Source: Platycnemis pennipes (lineage: Eukaryota > Arthropoda > Insecta > Odonata > Platycnemididae). Taken from it: a stretch of DNA of 64,000 bases. Of this stretch, positions 10,786 through 21,486 are shown piece after piece. The notes below the pieces were generated by a model. It did no database searches, was not told where the DNA came from, and saw only the letters and a program-made list of their open reading frames with translations. The stretch is from the NCBI GenBank assembly GCA_933228895.1, contig OW121848.1, forward strand, positions 85,517,470 through 85,581,469, written 5' to 3'. The stretch's first letter is position 1. The number at the start of each line of letters is the position of its first letter. The position numbers were made by a program, and so were the translations under genes.

Positions 10786-11210
10786 GATACACCTGCGTAA
10801 CTAAGACAAGGGACATATTCTACAGAGGTAAAGACCTTACGCCGATGGAAGAACAGAGCGGCATATACGAGGTCCGATGCCATTGTGGGAAGGCCTACAT
10901 TGCGCAAACCTCGAGAGCCTTAAAGACCCGTATTCAAGAACACAGGAGAGCGACAAACAACAGACAACCACGCCTTTCAGACACCGCGGAGCATTTCTGG
11001 GAAGGCCCGCCACACAATATCAATTTTGACGGAGCCAAGCTGATCAAGACCGAAAAACGCTATTTCCCAAGGCTCATACGCGAGGCGATCGAAACGGCCA
11101 AGAACCCCAACAATTTTAACAGAGAAGATAGCTATAAGCTCTCTCATGCTTGGAAGCGCGTAATTGAAAAAAAACTAGTTAAACGGCCAATGAAAATGCG
11201 CCCATCATAG
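10716..11210 (+). pseudogene. PLE1 GIY-YIG endonuclease domain, frame open
   Basis: A 164-codon open frame runs from the connector PYVGGTTGKISRAL to a stop at 11208-11210. A GIY-YIG domain follows the CCHH-like linker: GIYEVRCHCGKAYIAQT at 10860-10910, with KTRIQEHRRA supplying the conserved Arg and later NFNREDSYKLSHAWKR. The usual YIG is YIA here. It normally nicks target DNA for insertion of the element. The domain is the best preserved part but is out of frame with the reverse transcriptase, so no full protein is made. It is duplicated, inverted, in the left arm. Confidence 0.85.
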
Positions 11211-11359
11211 CGCAGAACTGAATGGTATATAAGACGGTAAAAACCTCCTCAGAAACACTTCGGACCTGAGGACGCGAACTGAAACGGCGAAACTGCTGTC
11301 ACCCCAGAATGGACACACGCGGAAGAAAATCCCGAAACGAATGAATTCTCAAATCAGAC
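10786..11359 (+). repeat. PLE1 right inverted arm
   Basis: The arm covers the endonuclease, stop codon and 3' tail. It is mirrored by 9061-9545 on the other strand, giving about 484 alignable base pairs around a 1.24 kb centre. Transcripts across the element could fold into a long hairpin. Confidence 0.85.
11266..11300 (+). ncRNA. Hammerhead-ribozyme-like core in PLE1 tail
   Basis: The tail reads CTGAGGA (11266-11272), a short GC segment that can pair, GAAA (11289-11292), then C-TGCT-G and GTC at 11298-11300. This matches the hammerhead core order CUGANGA / stem II / GAAA / tiny stem III / UH. Hammerhead motifs are known in Penelope-like elements. Stem II is short or bulged and I could not draw a convincing stem I, so activity is doubtful. 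The left arm has the same core, with one T-for-C change and a 2-base difference. Confidence 0.45.
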
Positions 11360-12819
11360 ACTCCGCGGAAGCCTCAATAACGAATATTCTGGATTGTTCT
11401 TTCACTCGGACATCCTATTATATACAGTTGAATAACTAATACTCTACCATGTATAATGCGAAGTAAATGTAGGTACAATCATTAATTCTATAATTTTACG
11501 TTGATAATTTTTTACAAAACGGCGAGAATACCCTTCAAACATTCTCCTTTCCAAGTAATTTGATACTATTATTGCCGTTGGTAAGATAAGTCTCCTCTTC
11601 TTTGCCTAGCATATTTTAAGACTAGGTATCAATCAATTGGTAGCATTTTCCATGCAGGACATGCTTTGGTTTTGCCTAAAGAAATATTTACGGGAATGGT
11701 ATTGTCCATTACTGAGGAACTTTTGAATTTAGATTAATGTATACTGAGGGTGTACCTATTCCTGACATTCGGACCTCTTCGTTATTTCCTTTTATTCAAC
11801 ATGCAAAGAAAATTTTTCTTGTCGATGTCTTTTAGACCCCAAATTCTCTCTGCGGTGCTATTCTCTTTTGAATCCAACCCTGCATTACTGCATGCACGAA
11901 TCGTCTCGTGCTCAGCAAAATGGAAGTATTTCCTTATCGTTAGTATTGCGGCACTTTAACTGATCTGGGAACGGAGATAATTGAACTTGTAAATTAGTAA
12001 TGAAACACGGTAATCAATGGCATTTAGAAGAACAAGACCCCCAGAATATCATAAGAATTTACTTTGGTTTATATCCTCTTTAGTTCCGGTATTAGTGAGC
12101 TTATCGAGCTATTATATCGTTATTCAATGTTGAGTAATATATTTTAAATGTTTAAAGGAAATTCATTCTCCTTACTTCTTATTGTTTGTTCATTTTATTC
12201 TAGCCACTGGACAAAATATACCTACCTTGAAACATGGAAAGATAACAGAAAATGCGAATCGTCTCTTTTTTTTATTGTTTCGCTTGAACCGATTTTCGTG
12301 GTACATCGTCTTTTATTAAGTATTTTTTTATTTCAAGCAAATGTATTACCACCTCAATATCTTTTTCATTTCCTTAGTCTTTGAAATGGTATAAAACGCT
12401 GATGATATGTACCACTAGTAGGAGCTTTGAAGAAGTATGAAGGATTGCTGGTAAATTCATTTTTTGAAAGATAGATAAATAGAAAAGGTGTTTTCATTCA
12501 CCTCATTTAGGCTGCGATACTACGAGATAAATGTGTTTTCTGGCCTCTCTATAGAGTTTATCTTGAAGTAAAAAGTTTCTATTATGACGATACAGATGCT
12601 TCTATGTAAAGCAGCAAAATCCTCTAAGTATCCTCGCAGATAAACGTACTAAAGAGAATATAAATTGGAATAACAGGGTAAGATTTCTTTAACTTTTTTG
12701 TGAAATTCTTGAAGAACATCAATTCCGACTATATGTCATGTAAAGACTAGTAGAAATATTAAAGGAGCAAACATGTGCCTGTACTTCCGCGATATCATTA
12801 TTATCATAGGTCAACAATC
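11360..12819. other. AT-rich intergenic DNA
   Basis: No gene is supported. Open frames at 11750-11959 and 12148-12384 are hydrophobic by composition (T-rich DNA) and have no recognisable motif. Confidence 0.55.
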
Positions 12820-13330
12820 TTAAGATTGGTTTGACGCTGATTTCGACTCTATTCTATCAGCAGCCAACCTCTTGATACCTGAAAAAATCTTCTCTTTCAC
12901 GTCCTCAACAACTTGATCCATATATCTCGTGCACGCCCTTCCTTGCCAATTCTTCCGATGTACTTGTCTCTCAATAATTGCCTTCGCCAGGTCATCACTT
13001 CTCAAGATATGGCCAAGCTCATCTTCGTTCTAAGGTTTTCAGCAGACTACCTTTTTATTCCATTCTTGTTAGGACGTATTCGTTTGTCACATGGTTGATC
13101 CATTTTATATTCATCTGTGGCATCGTATTTCGAATTCTTCCAGCCTTGGTTTCTGAGCTGCTGTTATCGTTCATGTCTCACTTCCATTAAGTAGCGTGCT
13201 CCAGTTCGCCGCCTTCAATGTATTTTACTCACACATTTTATTCACAATGTCTTCACTTGAGGTGGACCTTCTACTTTCAATATTCACTTTAACAAGGCAG
13301 AATTTTCTTGTATTTGAGCACCTCTGCTGG
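12820..13330 (-). pseudogene. Non-LTR retrotransposon reverse transcriptase C-terminal remnant
   Basis: Minus-strand reading (frames change) gives NGSETxTITAAQKPRLEEFE near 13130-13190, then NIKWINHVTNEYVLTRME near 13080. An open stretch ELGHILRSDDLAKAIIERQV, HRKNWQGRACTRYMDQVVED, VKEKIFSGIKRLAADRIE, SKSASNQS then ends at stop 12820-12822. GSETWT, LE.FE..C.RR, W.DHVTNE.VL, GH.LR, and the D-R...ASNQS end are standard landmarks of the region after the fingers/palm in arthropod non-LTR ORF2. The palm motif with FADD is absent. It is a longer sister of the 3652-3875 copy. Confidence 0.85.
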
Positions 13331-13639
13331 CTCTTGAAACTCCCTCATGTAGTCCCTGTATATCTCCCTGTTATAACACAATTTACTTCACGTCTAGTAT
13401 AAATTGATACTTTTTGCTGAATTGACTTAGGGCAGTACCTCTTATAGCCTATATATTTCACATTTCATGGCGTTACAGAGTAATTCTATATTTATTTTGA
13501 ATGAGCTGATTGCATAAAAATCGAATATTTAATAATAGCGTATGTTATTATCGCAGGTTAACGATTGTTGAAAGTTACCTATCTGAATGCTGCATGAAAG
13601 AAATGTCAAGTCAGAACTATTTCATTTACGATCCCGTTA
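13331..13639. other. Non-coding spacer
   Basis: This spacer may still contain unrecognisable parts of the retrotransposon to its left. I see nothing else. Confidence 0.45.
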
Positions 13640-13985
13640 TAGAAGGAGAGGGAACATTTAATTCGGCTTGAAGAAATTAAAGGAATATATGGAAGAATTA
13701 TGTAAATTATCTAAGTGCGGAGGTAATCGGAGAGGACACTGAAGTAAAGAAGGATGATGTTGAAATGTGAAGAAGGATTTGGAAACTCAATATTAATATC
13801 AGAATCAAAAGCTTGAAGAGGTGAAAGAGCATTATTATCTAGGAAGCCGAGAAACCAATGATGGACGAAGCACAAAACATTAGCCAATGAAATAGCCAAG
13901 TTGAAGGCGTCATTCTATCAAAATACGAATCTATTAGCAACTAAAAATAGAGTGTTGGAATTAGGAAGACGTTGAATAAGATCTT
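13640..13985 (+). pseudogene. Possible coiled-coil ORF relic
   Basis: The plus strand is purine-rich and readable, with frameshifts and stops, as a helical polar peptide. The best piece (about 13874-13970) is LANEIAKLKASFYQNTNLLA followed by TKNRVLELGRR. A coiled coil ending in NRVxELxRR is common in ORF1 proteins of non-LTR elements. The match is by pattern only. It could equally be chance or a decayed host exon. Confidence 0.2.
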
Positions 13986-14329
13986 GCAACTGGATTATGC
14001 TTCTTTATCTTCGTATTCTTCGAATCATTTTATGTGAGGATATCCTCTCCACGAATGTTCCCTTGGCTATGCTTTCTTCATGAGTTTTTTTAAACTTTAA
14101 AATCGCAGGTCCATTATAAAATTCCAGACTTCTAACAAAACAGTGGAATCCTTCAATCCTTCATTCAATCTGTCATATATTCAGCAAATTGAAAATTCAA
14201 TGAAAAATCGCGGTATAGTTAACCTCATCAAGAGAATGATTTTAAGCGCCAAAAAAATGAAACAGATCGTTGCCAGGATCTCCTATTTCCGTTGCAAATA
14301 ATTCCGTCGTCCCGAAGCAAAACTTAAGT
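13986..14329. other. AT-rich spacer
   Basis: I see nothing supported here. Confidence 0.5.
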
Positions 14330-14480
14330 CACTGATAGTTCAGTGCCGTCCGCACGTGACCGGGCACGGATTTTACCTAAGGGTCGCCGCTCAGTAACTC
14401 GGCGCTCGGCGTGCTCGACCGATGGACTCGGTCAATTTCGAACCTCCTGAAGATGGCAATCAAGACGGCGTCCAAATCAT
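14330..14480. promoter_or_regulatory. Candidate promoter-like or first-exon segment
   Basis: AT-rich DNA gives way to a CpG-dense segment with TTCAGTGCC (near 14338) and CTCAGTAAC (near 14391), both similar to the arthropod initiator TCAGT, and an E box CACGTG at 14353. An ATG at 14422 opens a frame that is non-repetitive for about 35 codons before it becomes low-complexity. A short 5' exon is possible, but no TATA box, donor site or partner exon was confirmed. Confidence 0.2.
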
Positions 14481-15840
14481 CGGCTCCGATATTTGTTTAG
14501 ATTTCCCGGTGCTCTTGAAGTCTCCTCACACGTCAACGGCATCACGGAGGGGGAGTACGATGATGGGGGTAGGCCGGGACTCGTCAGAAAGTAGCCACAG
14601 AAAGAGAGGGAGTGAGGGTGGAATGAGGGAAAGAGAAAGGAACCTAAGGATGAGGCGAGGAAGGGATGAGTGGAGGAGGGAGGGATCAAAATCGACGGGT
14701 AGTGGAGGGGGGTGCCACGGGGTGAAGAAATGGGGTGGAGGAATGAGGAGTTAAGAAGAGATTGGGACGAGGTCCGGTTGGGTTGGGGGAGGAGACTGAA
14801 GGGAGCGGAAAGCAGGGAGGAAGGGTGGAAAAGGTAAACGTGATTGGGTGAAAAATGTGTGAGGGTCGAAGAGGGAGAGGAGAGGAGGTGGATGCAGCCT
14901 CTCTCGGATGGGGAGGTTGGCGGGGATGGGGGGTGGAGAGCGGGAGGGGGAGAGAGAGAGTGATGAGGGGGAGTTGGAGAGTCGGACGCGCTCGTCCGGA
15001 AAGAGGGGCATAATGGGGAGTAAATCATGGCGGAAGAGGAGGGGCAGGAGGAGCAAGGAGTTGAACGAGAGGGAAGAGAAAGGGAGGAGACGGGGATGAA
15101 AATGGACGCGGAAGAAATAAAAAGGACGGTGCGAGGGATGGGATAAAAAGAATCTCCGTCGGTCGGCTTTCATGGTGGGGGAGGAACAGGGGTGGTCCGG
15201 GGCGGACGCGGGGGAAAATGTGGACCCGTGGGGGTGGAGGGGGGTAAGCGCGTTTGTGTTCGTGTGTGGGGGGGGAAAGGTCTGAGGCTGAGGACCTTCG
15301 TTTAGTGCCACACCCCCGCTCTCTCCCCATTGGTGACCCTCCTCCCTCGCTCTCTCTTTTGCGAGCGTTTTCCCTCACTCCTCCTTCCAATTCCCTTCTT
15401 CCACGCCCCCGTTCCATTCGGACGCTCTTTCCCACTCCTAGTGGCCGAATTCCCTCTCTGCATCCCACCCACGCCCCCTCACCCCACCCGCACCGCCTCC
15501 CTGGAATGGTGGGAGGGACTCCTCACCACCGGTTTAACCTCGGCTTCCCCGGAGCAAATACTGCGAGTGTGTTTCCATTTCTTTAATCAAGGGAAATGGA
15601 CAGAGCAGTTTCCACTCCCCGCGCCTCTCGGTCCGCCGCTTTTCCCCTCCCCATTTTCGAACGACCCCTCCCACACCACCCCCTTTCGCGCCCCCTCTGC
15701 CCTCTTCGCTTCAATTTCCATTCTTTTTCTCTCATCCATTCCTCCCTCTCCCTATTTCTATGCCACCCCATCTTCTTCCTCTCTTTATCACACATTGCTC
15801 TTCGTATTTCCTTCCTTATTGTTGCGTAGACCCCTCTCAG
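14481..15840. other. Purine-to-pyrimidine switching island
   Basis: From about 14540 to 15290 the plus strand is mostly G and A (AGGGAG and GAGAGA runs). From about 15300 to 15830 it is mostly C and T (CCTCCC, CTCTC). The switch sits within a few tens of bases of 15300. Overlapping open frames on both strands are low-complexity and are not called as genes. Long homopurine tracts can adopt triplex or R-loop structures; any function is inference. Confidence 0.6.
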
Positions 15841-16609
15841 CTCTTACTGATTTTCGTGATTTCTCGGAGAGATTCACTCGTTTAAGTTTGAACTTTTGTT
15901 GAAATGAAATATTCAGATAACCTCCAAGTAATTTCGTGAAAGATATAATTGGAAAAAGTATCGTAAATTAAGTATTGCCCATTCTCGCTTTGTAAGTTAT
16001 CACCTCCTTCCTTCGCCTTCTGCAACTGAAATAAGGCGATTTAAGTCTATCGTGGATGGGATGAAAGTTTGGCGTTGCATATTGAAGATGTTTATACCAC
16101 TCGAAGTGCCGTTAGAGTGTTACATATCAGAATAAATTTGTGGACATTTTTTAGGGACTTATCTCAATATTTCTACCATTAGCAATGCGTAGCATAATAT
16201 TTTGACTTTTTCGCCATTCAAATTATCCCCACTACCCCACTCTCTTTACTCTACCTACTCGTCCCTCCTGACCTTATAGCTTGGTCACCGTCCTTTATTG
16301 ATAGCACTCATAGTCATCTGTATCACAGAAGAATGTCTTCATATGTTGTATCTGATATTACATTCTCAGCTTTACATATAATAATGACATTCTCAGCTCA
16401 AGATCTAAATGTAATTTAGAGCTTCGGCTTCATCCAAATACCTCCGATTAAAGCTATTTAGCGATGTGGAGATTTTTATGTAGATTTTTTCTTCAGCATA
16501 GCATGAACTACTTTCAATATTAGTTTTAGACCTGTGTTATCTCAGTGACTTCCCATAGCGGAGGCATAGGTGATCCGGACGATGATCCCAATCCTTCGGT
16601 CTAAGAATC
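15841..16609. other. AT-rich spacer
   Basis: No gene was recognised. The last 50-100 bases may contain more of PLE2's 5' reverse transcriptase part, but I could not align it. Confidence 0.45.
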
Positions 16610-16619
16610 CGTGTCAGCT

Positions 16620-17826
16620 CCATGTGAAGTGCGAAAATCGATATATTGAAACAGCTGAGAGTCAACGAAAGAGATATCCTTTTCAGTTTTGATCCCGTTT
16701 CACCAAGGTTCCCACAAAGGAATCTGTAGATATCATCAGGAAACTGACGGAGGTCTGATTGCCACCAGACTTTCCAAAATTAGTAGAATTTTGCCTCAAG
16801 AGCAACTACTTTCTGTGGGATGGAGGGTATTATGAGCACAAGGATGGAGCAGCTATGGGCAGTCCCTCTCCGGTCGTCGCCAACGTATTCATGGAGCACT
16901 TTGAGGAGGATGCCTTGTCATCCAGCAGTCTGAGACCCACATGCTGGATGAGAGACGTGGACGACACTTTTATCGTCTGGCCACACGGGAGAGAGGCGCT
17001 GAAGGAGTTCGCCTCTCACCTTAACAGCCTGCATCCCTCCATTCAATTCACCATGGAGACTGAGGAAAACGGAGCTCTAGCCTTCTTGGACGTGTTGGTA
17101 CAGAAGGGTCCTAACGGCTCTCTGGAGCATTCGGTTCACCGGAAGAAAACGCACACAGACCGGTACCTGCATGCCGATTCCCTCCCCCATCCTCAACAAA
17201 AGGCGGCGCTAGTGAAAACACTCCTTCATAGGGCCAGAGCGGTTTCAGACAGCAAATCACTGAGGGTTGAGTAGGATTTAGTGAGAGCAGCGCTTCGAGA
17301 TAACGGATATTCTAAATCCTTCATCGATCAAAACTCCAGGGGCGTAGGACAACCCTCTCCTCAAGCTACCACAAAACCCACCACCTATTCCACGTTACCA
17401 TACGTGACAGGGACCACCGTAAGGATTTCTCGCATACTCCGAAGAGGAGAAATCATTACGCGGCACAGGGCTCTCACGGAAATGAGAAGTTTGTCACCAT
17501 CGACCCAGGATCGCCTCCACCCATTTAACACTGAACGTGTGTATAAAATCCCTTGCTCCTGCGGGAAGGCTTGCGTGGGACAAAGTGGTTGCTCAGTATC
17601 TACCCGACTGAGAGGTCATCAACGCGCGCTAACGCAAAAGGACACCACCAGATAAACAATAGCAGAGCACGTATTTTGCGAGGAAGGACATAATATTTGA
17701 GTGGAAAAGTCGCAGGTTTTAGCCCTAGAGAAGTTTTATCAACGACTTCTAATACGCAAGGCACTTGAAATTGAAAATTGCCATAAAAATTTCAATCGTG
17801 ACGACGGCATCAAACTTAGTTTAGCG
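16620..17826 (+). pseudogene. PLE2 reverse transcriptase plus GIY-YIG endonuclease
   Basis: Order of landmarks: LKQLRVNERDILFSFD (motif A Asp kept, about 16643-16693), a small deletion with frameshift, then FTKVPTKESVDIIRKLTEV. An in-frame stop comes just before 16759. Motif B is DGAAMGSPSPVVANVFMEHF, one residue short of the usual MGSPLSP. Motif C is RDVDDTFIVWPHG (about 16954-16990), with Asp replacing the usual Tyr of YVDD. FLDVLVQKGPNGSLEHSV and RKKTHTDRYL follow. After a stop near 17272 come the linker PYVTGTTVRISRIL and the endonuclease VYKIPCSCGKACVGQSG (17539-17590). There Cys-Val-Gly replaces Tyr-Ile-Gly. After stops come IAEHVFCEEGHN, ALEKFYQRLLIRKALEIE and NFNRDDGIKLSLA. It is clearly non-functional. 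Confidence 0.85.
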
Positions 17827-17949
17827 TGAAAGCGGCTTTTCCGAGGAATAGAGACCCCGGAAAAATTTCCGAAAAATATAACGATAGCGAAAGCGAACTC
17901 GACCTTGAAGAGGGACTTAGTACCATGAGTCATAAGGACAAGGCTAAGT

Positions 17950-17985
17950 TCGGGGGTCCTCTGACGTCAGAAGGACCCTCCCACT
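17950..17985. repeat. Palindrome in PLE2 tail
   Basis: A near-perfect palindrome is centred on TCTGACGTCAGA, flanked by GGGTCC on the left and GGACCC on the right. The centre contains TGACGTCA, a consensus CRE/ATF site. It could be a structural feature of the element's tail or a fortuitous binding site. Confidence 0.6.
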
Positions 17986-18175
17986 ACCGGCAAACAAGGG
18001 AGGAGGAAGTTCGGAAACAAGACAGTATATACACATTTCCGTTTTCAGATTCCGTCATTGTCCAGAAGATGCGCCCTGCAATGGCCGCGAAAGCTAGACC
18101 ACTAACGAAGCGTCACACATAGCTACACCCGAGAAACGATTATCAGCGACAGTATTCGCTGCGAAAATCTCCATT

Positions 18176-21100
18176 CCAAATACACATATTGAATGTTTTC
18201 ATCAATATGACTTCATCAATAAAGCCAATGACTCTTTGAATCACTAGGGAGTTTTTTCTATACCTATTTCAGCAAAACTCTGATCAATCAGAAGAAACAA
18301 TCCGCATTTGACTGAGAAATATCATGAGTTCGGACGGTGTCAGATTCCATTAAATTATGCTTTTGACACCGAATGATGAATCTGCGATACTTTCGAAATC
18401 CTGAAGGTTGAAATTGGGGGTGTGGGCTTTTATTGAAGGAGCTTAACATGATGTTCATCACTGGCTAGTTTTTGAGCATAGCTTCCTCTTGTGGTGTCGG
18501 GGAAAAAATCCGTATCTCCGCTTATCATCATCACCCGTGGTATTACTTGGCTAAAAGATATGACCTTCTTTAGCGATCGTAATTGCGAATTATGAAAATG
18601 CGAAAAATTTGGTGTGTATGTAAATGCACAAAACTTAAATAAATAGTCATTGGATGTAAAAACAGCTAATTATGAGAGAAATAATTTTTTACGCAAATGA
18701 AAAGTAGCTCTACGTGCCTGAAGCTCTGCCTTAGCTTATACTGGCGTTAGCAGTGGCCATTTCCGGAGCGGGACGATAAAAAAACATGATCTTATAGGTC
18801 AGTATCCTATTCAGTCCGTAACATTGGTATATGCTTCTACAGACTGAGCAATTTTGGTAAAAGAGACTGAGGAGCATTTGGGTATAGATTTAGGCGCGAG
18901 TTTAACTCTATGAGATTTCCAAAACATTCAAGTTCGTAAAAGTTATCACCATAAGTATCACTTGCCGCTATAAAGTGAATTGGTACTCCTAACCCTTATT
19001 TTAAAGCATGGACTGTTTTACATTGAAATGAAATGCTACAAAATATTTGAATTAACTTATGACAGACAAAATATAAGTTTATGAGTACAAAAATCAGTCC
19101 AGCATATTTAGGCAGACATTTTACGTTAATGCTTCGGGAATATTGAACTCCTAAATGTTACCGATAATGCTTGCACACTGAATTCGTAGTTATATTATTT
19201 CTACGTAACATTTTTCTTTCATTGCTGGAGATAGGCGACAAAATGGTCAAAATACCGAGAGACTCATTCTTTTATCGAAGTTGAAAAATCTGTTTTTGAA
19301 TTTCCTGAATAAATGATAGAAACAAAGGTAAACGAGTTCTTACACTTGGAATACCTAAGTCTGTGCTACTCAAATATTGAGTGGAAAAATGTTTTCCAAA
19401 TACGCCTCCTGTAGCAAAGCCTTTTCATTTATTTTTCTTGGATTAAGTAAACGATAAATTAGATCGTTAACGCATTAAATGAATTGAAGTAGTAATAAGT
19501 TAAAAATTGCGGAGGTTTTCATGGGATTAATTCATTTTCGGTTTTCCGTGTGACAGCCAGCGCTCGTTACACCAGACGTTTATACATCGCTGAGACTTAT
19601 CGTTTGGAGGTGGCGAAAGAAGAGGCAATTTAGGAGATCAGAGGGTATGATTTCCCATTGTAATGCTTCGACTTTTGGGCTGGGGGAGACTGGTGACTCC
19701 CAACCTTTCGGCAGGGAAGGCCAGTTGGCTGGATTTTATGTGAGCCTATGCCTAAAAGGAAGGATTACGAAGAGATTACCGATCTGAGGGCGAGGTATCA
19801 GTGGTCGGGTCCCGCCGCCATCTGTCAAACTTTCTCGCGAAATCCAATGATTGCCAACGATGAGAGAGGTTGTGGAAAAACGTCATTACCATTTTTTCGA
19901 TACCAAATTGATCCGATTTAGGTGGAGAGAGGGAATAATCACCTTATTTTTTTTTAATATCTCGCTCTAAATTATTCCTCTTCTTATCCTCCAATGTGCC
20001 CCTCAGCGACGGTGACCACAAATTAATATCCACTTTGCAGAGACCAAATTTCGCTGTCTAGAAAAATCCAAGATTTACTGCCCCTATTGTACGAATTCAT
20101 ATGTCATTCACGTATTCTAACGCAAACTTCCGTCGAAATGAGGGCACCCTTCTGTTACTTGGTGTTCATTTAATTTTGGTTTGTTTCCTTGAAATGTATT
20201 TTTGTGCTAAATTACCCTCTAACTTCAAAACATGCTGTAGAGTGAATATTTTTTGGGATAATGGAAAGGTTACATGTATAAAAATACTGTAGGTATTTTG
20301 TGTTTTTTTAGTATTTATACTATTTTACTTTTTATTTAATTTTAAACTGCATTTCCACTCTTCTTGAGAATCAAAAATTATAAAACAGTCTGTATTGTTA
20401 TTAAAACTAGTTTGTCAATGAAATTCATAGCATGAATACCCCTTGAGTCTTTTTTGGAATTCCGTGGACAAAATCATTATCACTATCAAAGATTAAGTAG
20501 AAAACTTCGAATTTATTAACCATTGAAATCGGAAGCAATAACTAACATAGAAAAGCCTGCTAGGGATTTTGTGATGCATGAAAAAAATATAATATTTTAA
20601 AACTTTACACTAATTCTACACTTGAAAATGCTAATGTATGACACAGTGAAACCAGGGAGTGGAAATGAATTGAAGTAAAATAAATTTAATTTAGCGCTCT
20701 TTATTTTCATACAAGTCATTAAACACCATTACAATCAGCACACTCACTACTCTCGTAAAAAGTTGCACTACATGACGAACGAAGCGATCCTGCGAATTGA
20801 GGTTTAACTCGTTAGGAAGAAATAGATTCAGTAGGCACATATTAATATCATTCTATGGAGAGAATTGAATATTGATCATAGGAAATGCCTCTAATATTTC
20901 AGCAAAATGTTTGACCCGTACACTACACTTTACTTTTTGGTGGCTTCTTATTTCGAGAAATTTTTATGTCCCCAGCCCTGCATAGCGTTTTTGGTATTGT
21001 TTGTGGGAACATATTGAAACAATTCAAGGAATGCAAACTAGCCGCGAATACTTTAGCTGAATCACCCGTTGAAATGCAATTCTAATATTTAAAAAAACTT

Positions 21101-21486
21101 TACTTGGAGAACAAAATCAAGTAAAACTCAGAACAGTTGGATATACATATTAACATACTGAAGAAGGTAGTAGTTCAGAGCTGGAAAACGTGTGAAAATA
21201 AGAATGAACAGGTAACTATTCCAGCAACTACACTCCAACTTGCAACTTGCTTATTAATTAATTATAACAGATGACATTATTATTGTGATAAATGTGGAAA
21301 ATGGGAATTTATAGTGAGTGCTTATTTAAAGTTGAAATTCAAATGGCACCTTGGCGCCAAAAATAGTCTAAAGTGTGTTAACACATTTTGGTACTTCCCA
21401 TATTTTTCCGGGATCTGGAGGCGTATCATATTATTTTTCCAAGAAACCACGTTAATTCGAGCCCTGCCGCATGACAGAATATGTAG
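18176..21486. other. AT-rich intergenic DNA
   Basis: No gene is supported over 3.3 kb. A less AT-rich stretch at about 19555-19870 contains GGGAGACTGGTGACTCCC-like symmetry (near 19684) but no recognisable product. Open frames at 20101-20292 and 21314-21517 lack any domain. Confidence 0.55.

Larger units (their letters stand above)
9061..11359 (+). mobile_element. Penelope-like retroelement PLE1 with long inverted arms
   Basis: The element carries a reverse transcriptase followed by a GIY-YIG endonuclease on the plus strand, the hallmark order of endonuclease-bearing Penelope-like elements. Its 5' side is replaced by an inverted copy of its own endonuclease plus 3' tail. The left arm (9061-9545) is the reverse complement of the right arm (10786-11359), apart from point changes and one 90-bp deletion. 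Inverted similarity even covers the outermost 20 bp (TCTG...ATTCGTTTCGGGATTT). The reverse transcriptase starts abruptly after the left arm, so the N-terminal part is missing. Rearranged copies with inverted partial repeats are typical of Penelope insertions. I could not identify a target-site duplication. Confidence 0.9.
16610..18175 (+). mobile_element. Penelope-like retroelement PLE2, 5'-truncated and decayed
   Basis: A second endonuclease-bearing Penelope-like element belongs to a different lineage from PLE1, judged by its protein sequence. It runs from the reverse transcriptase before motif A, through thumb and GIY-YIG endonuclease, to a tail with a palindrome and a hammerhead-like remnant near 18063-18092. 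There is no inverted arm. The right end is uncertain and is placed where the sequence becomes AT-rich. Confidence 0.8.
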
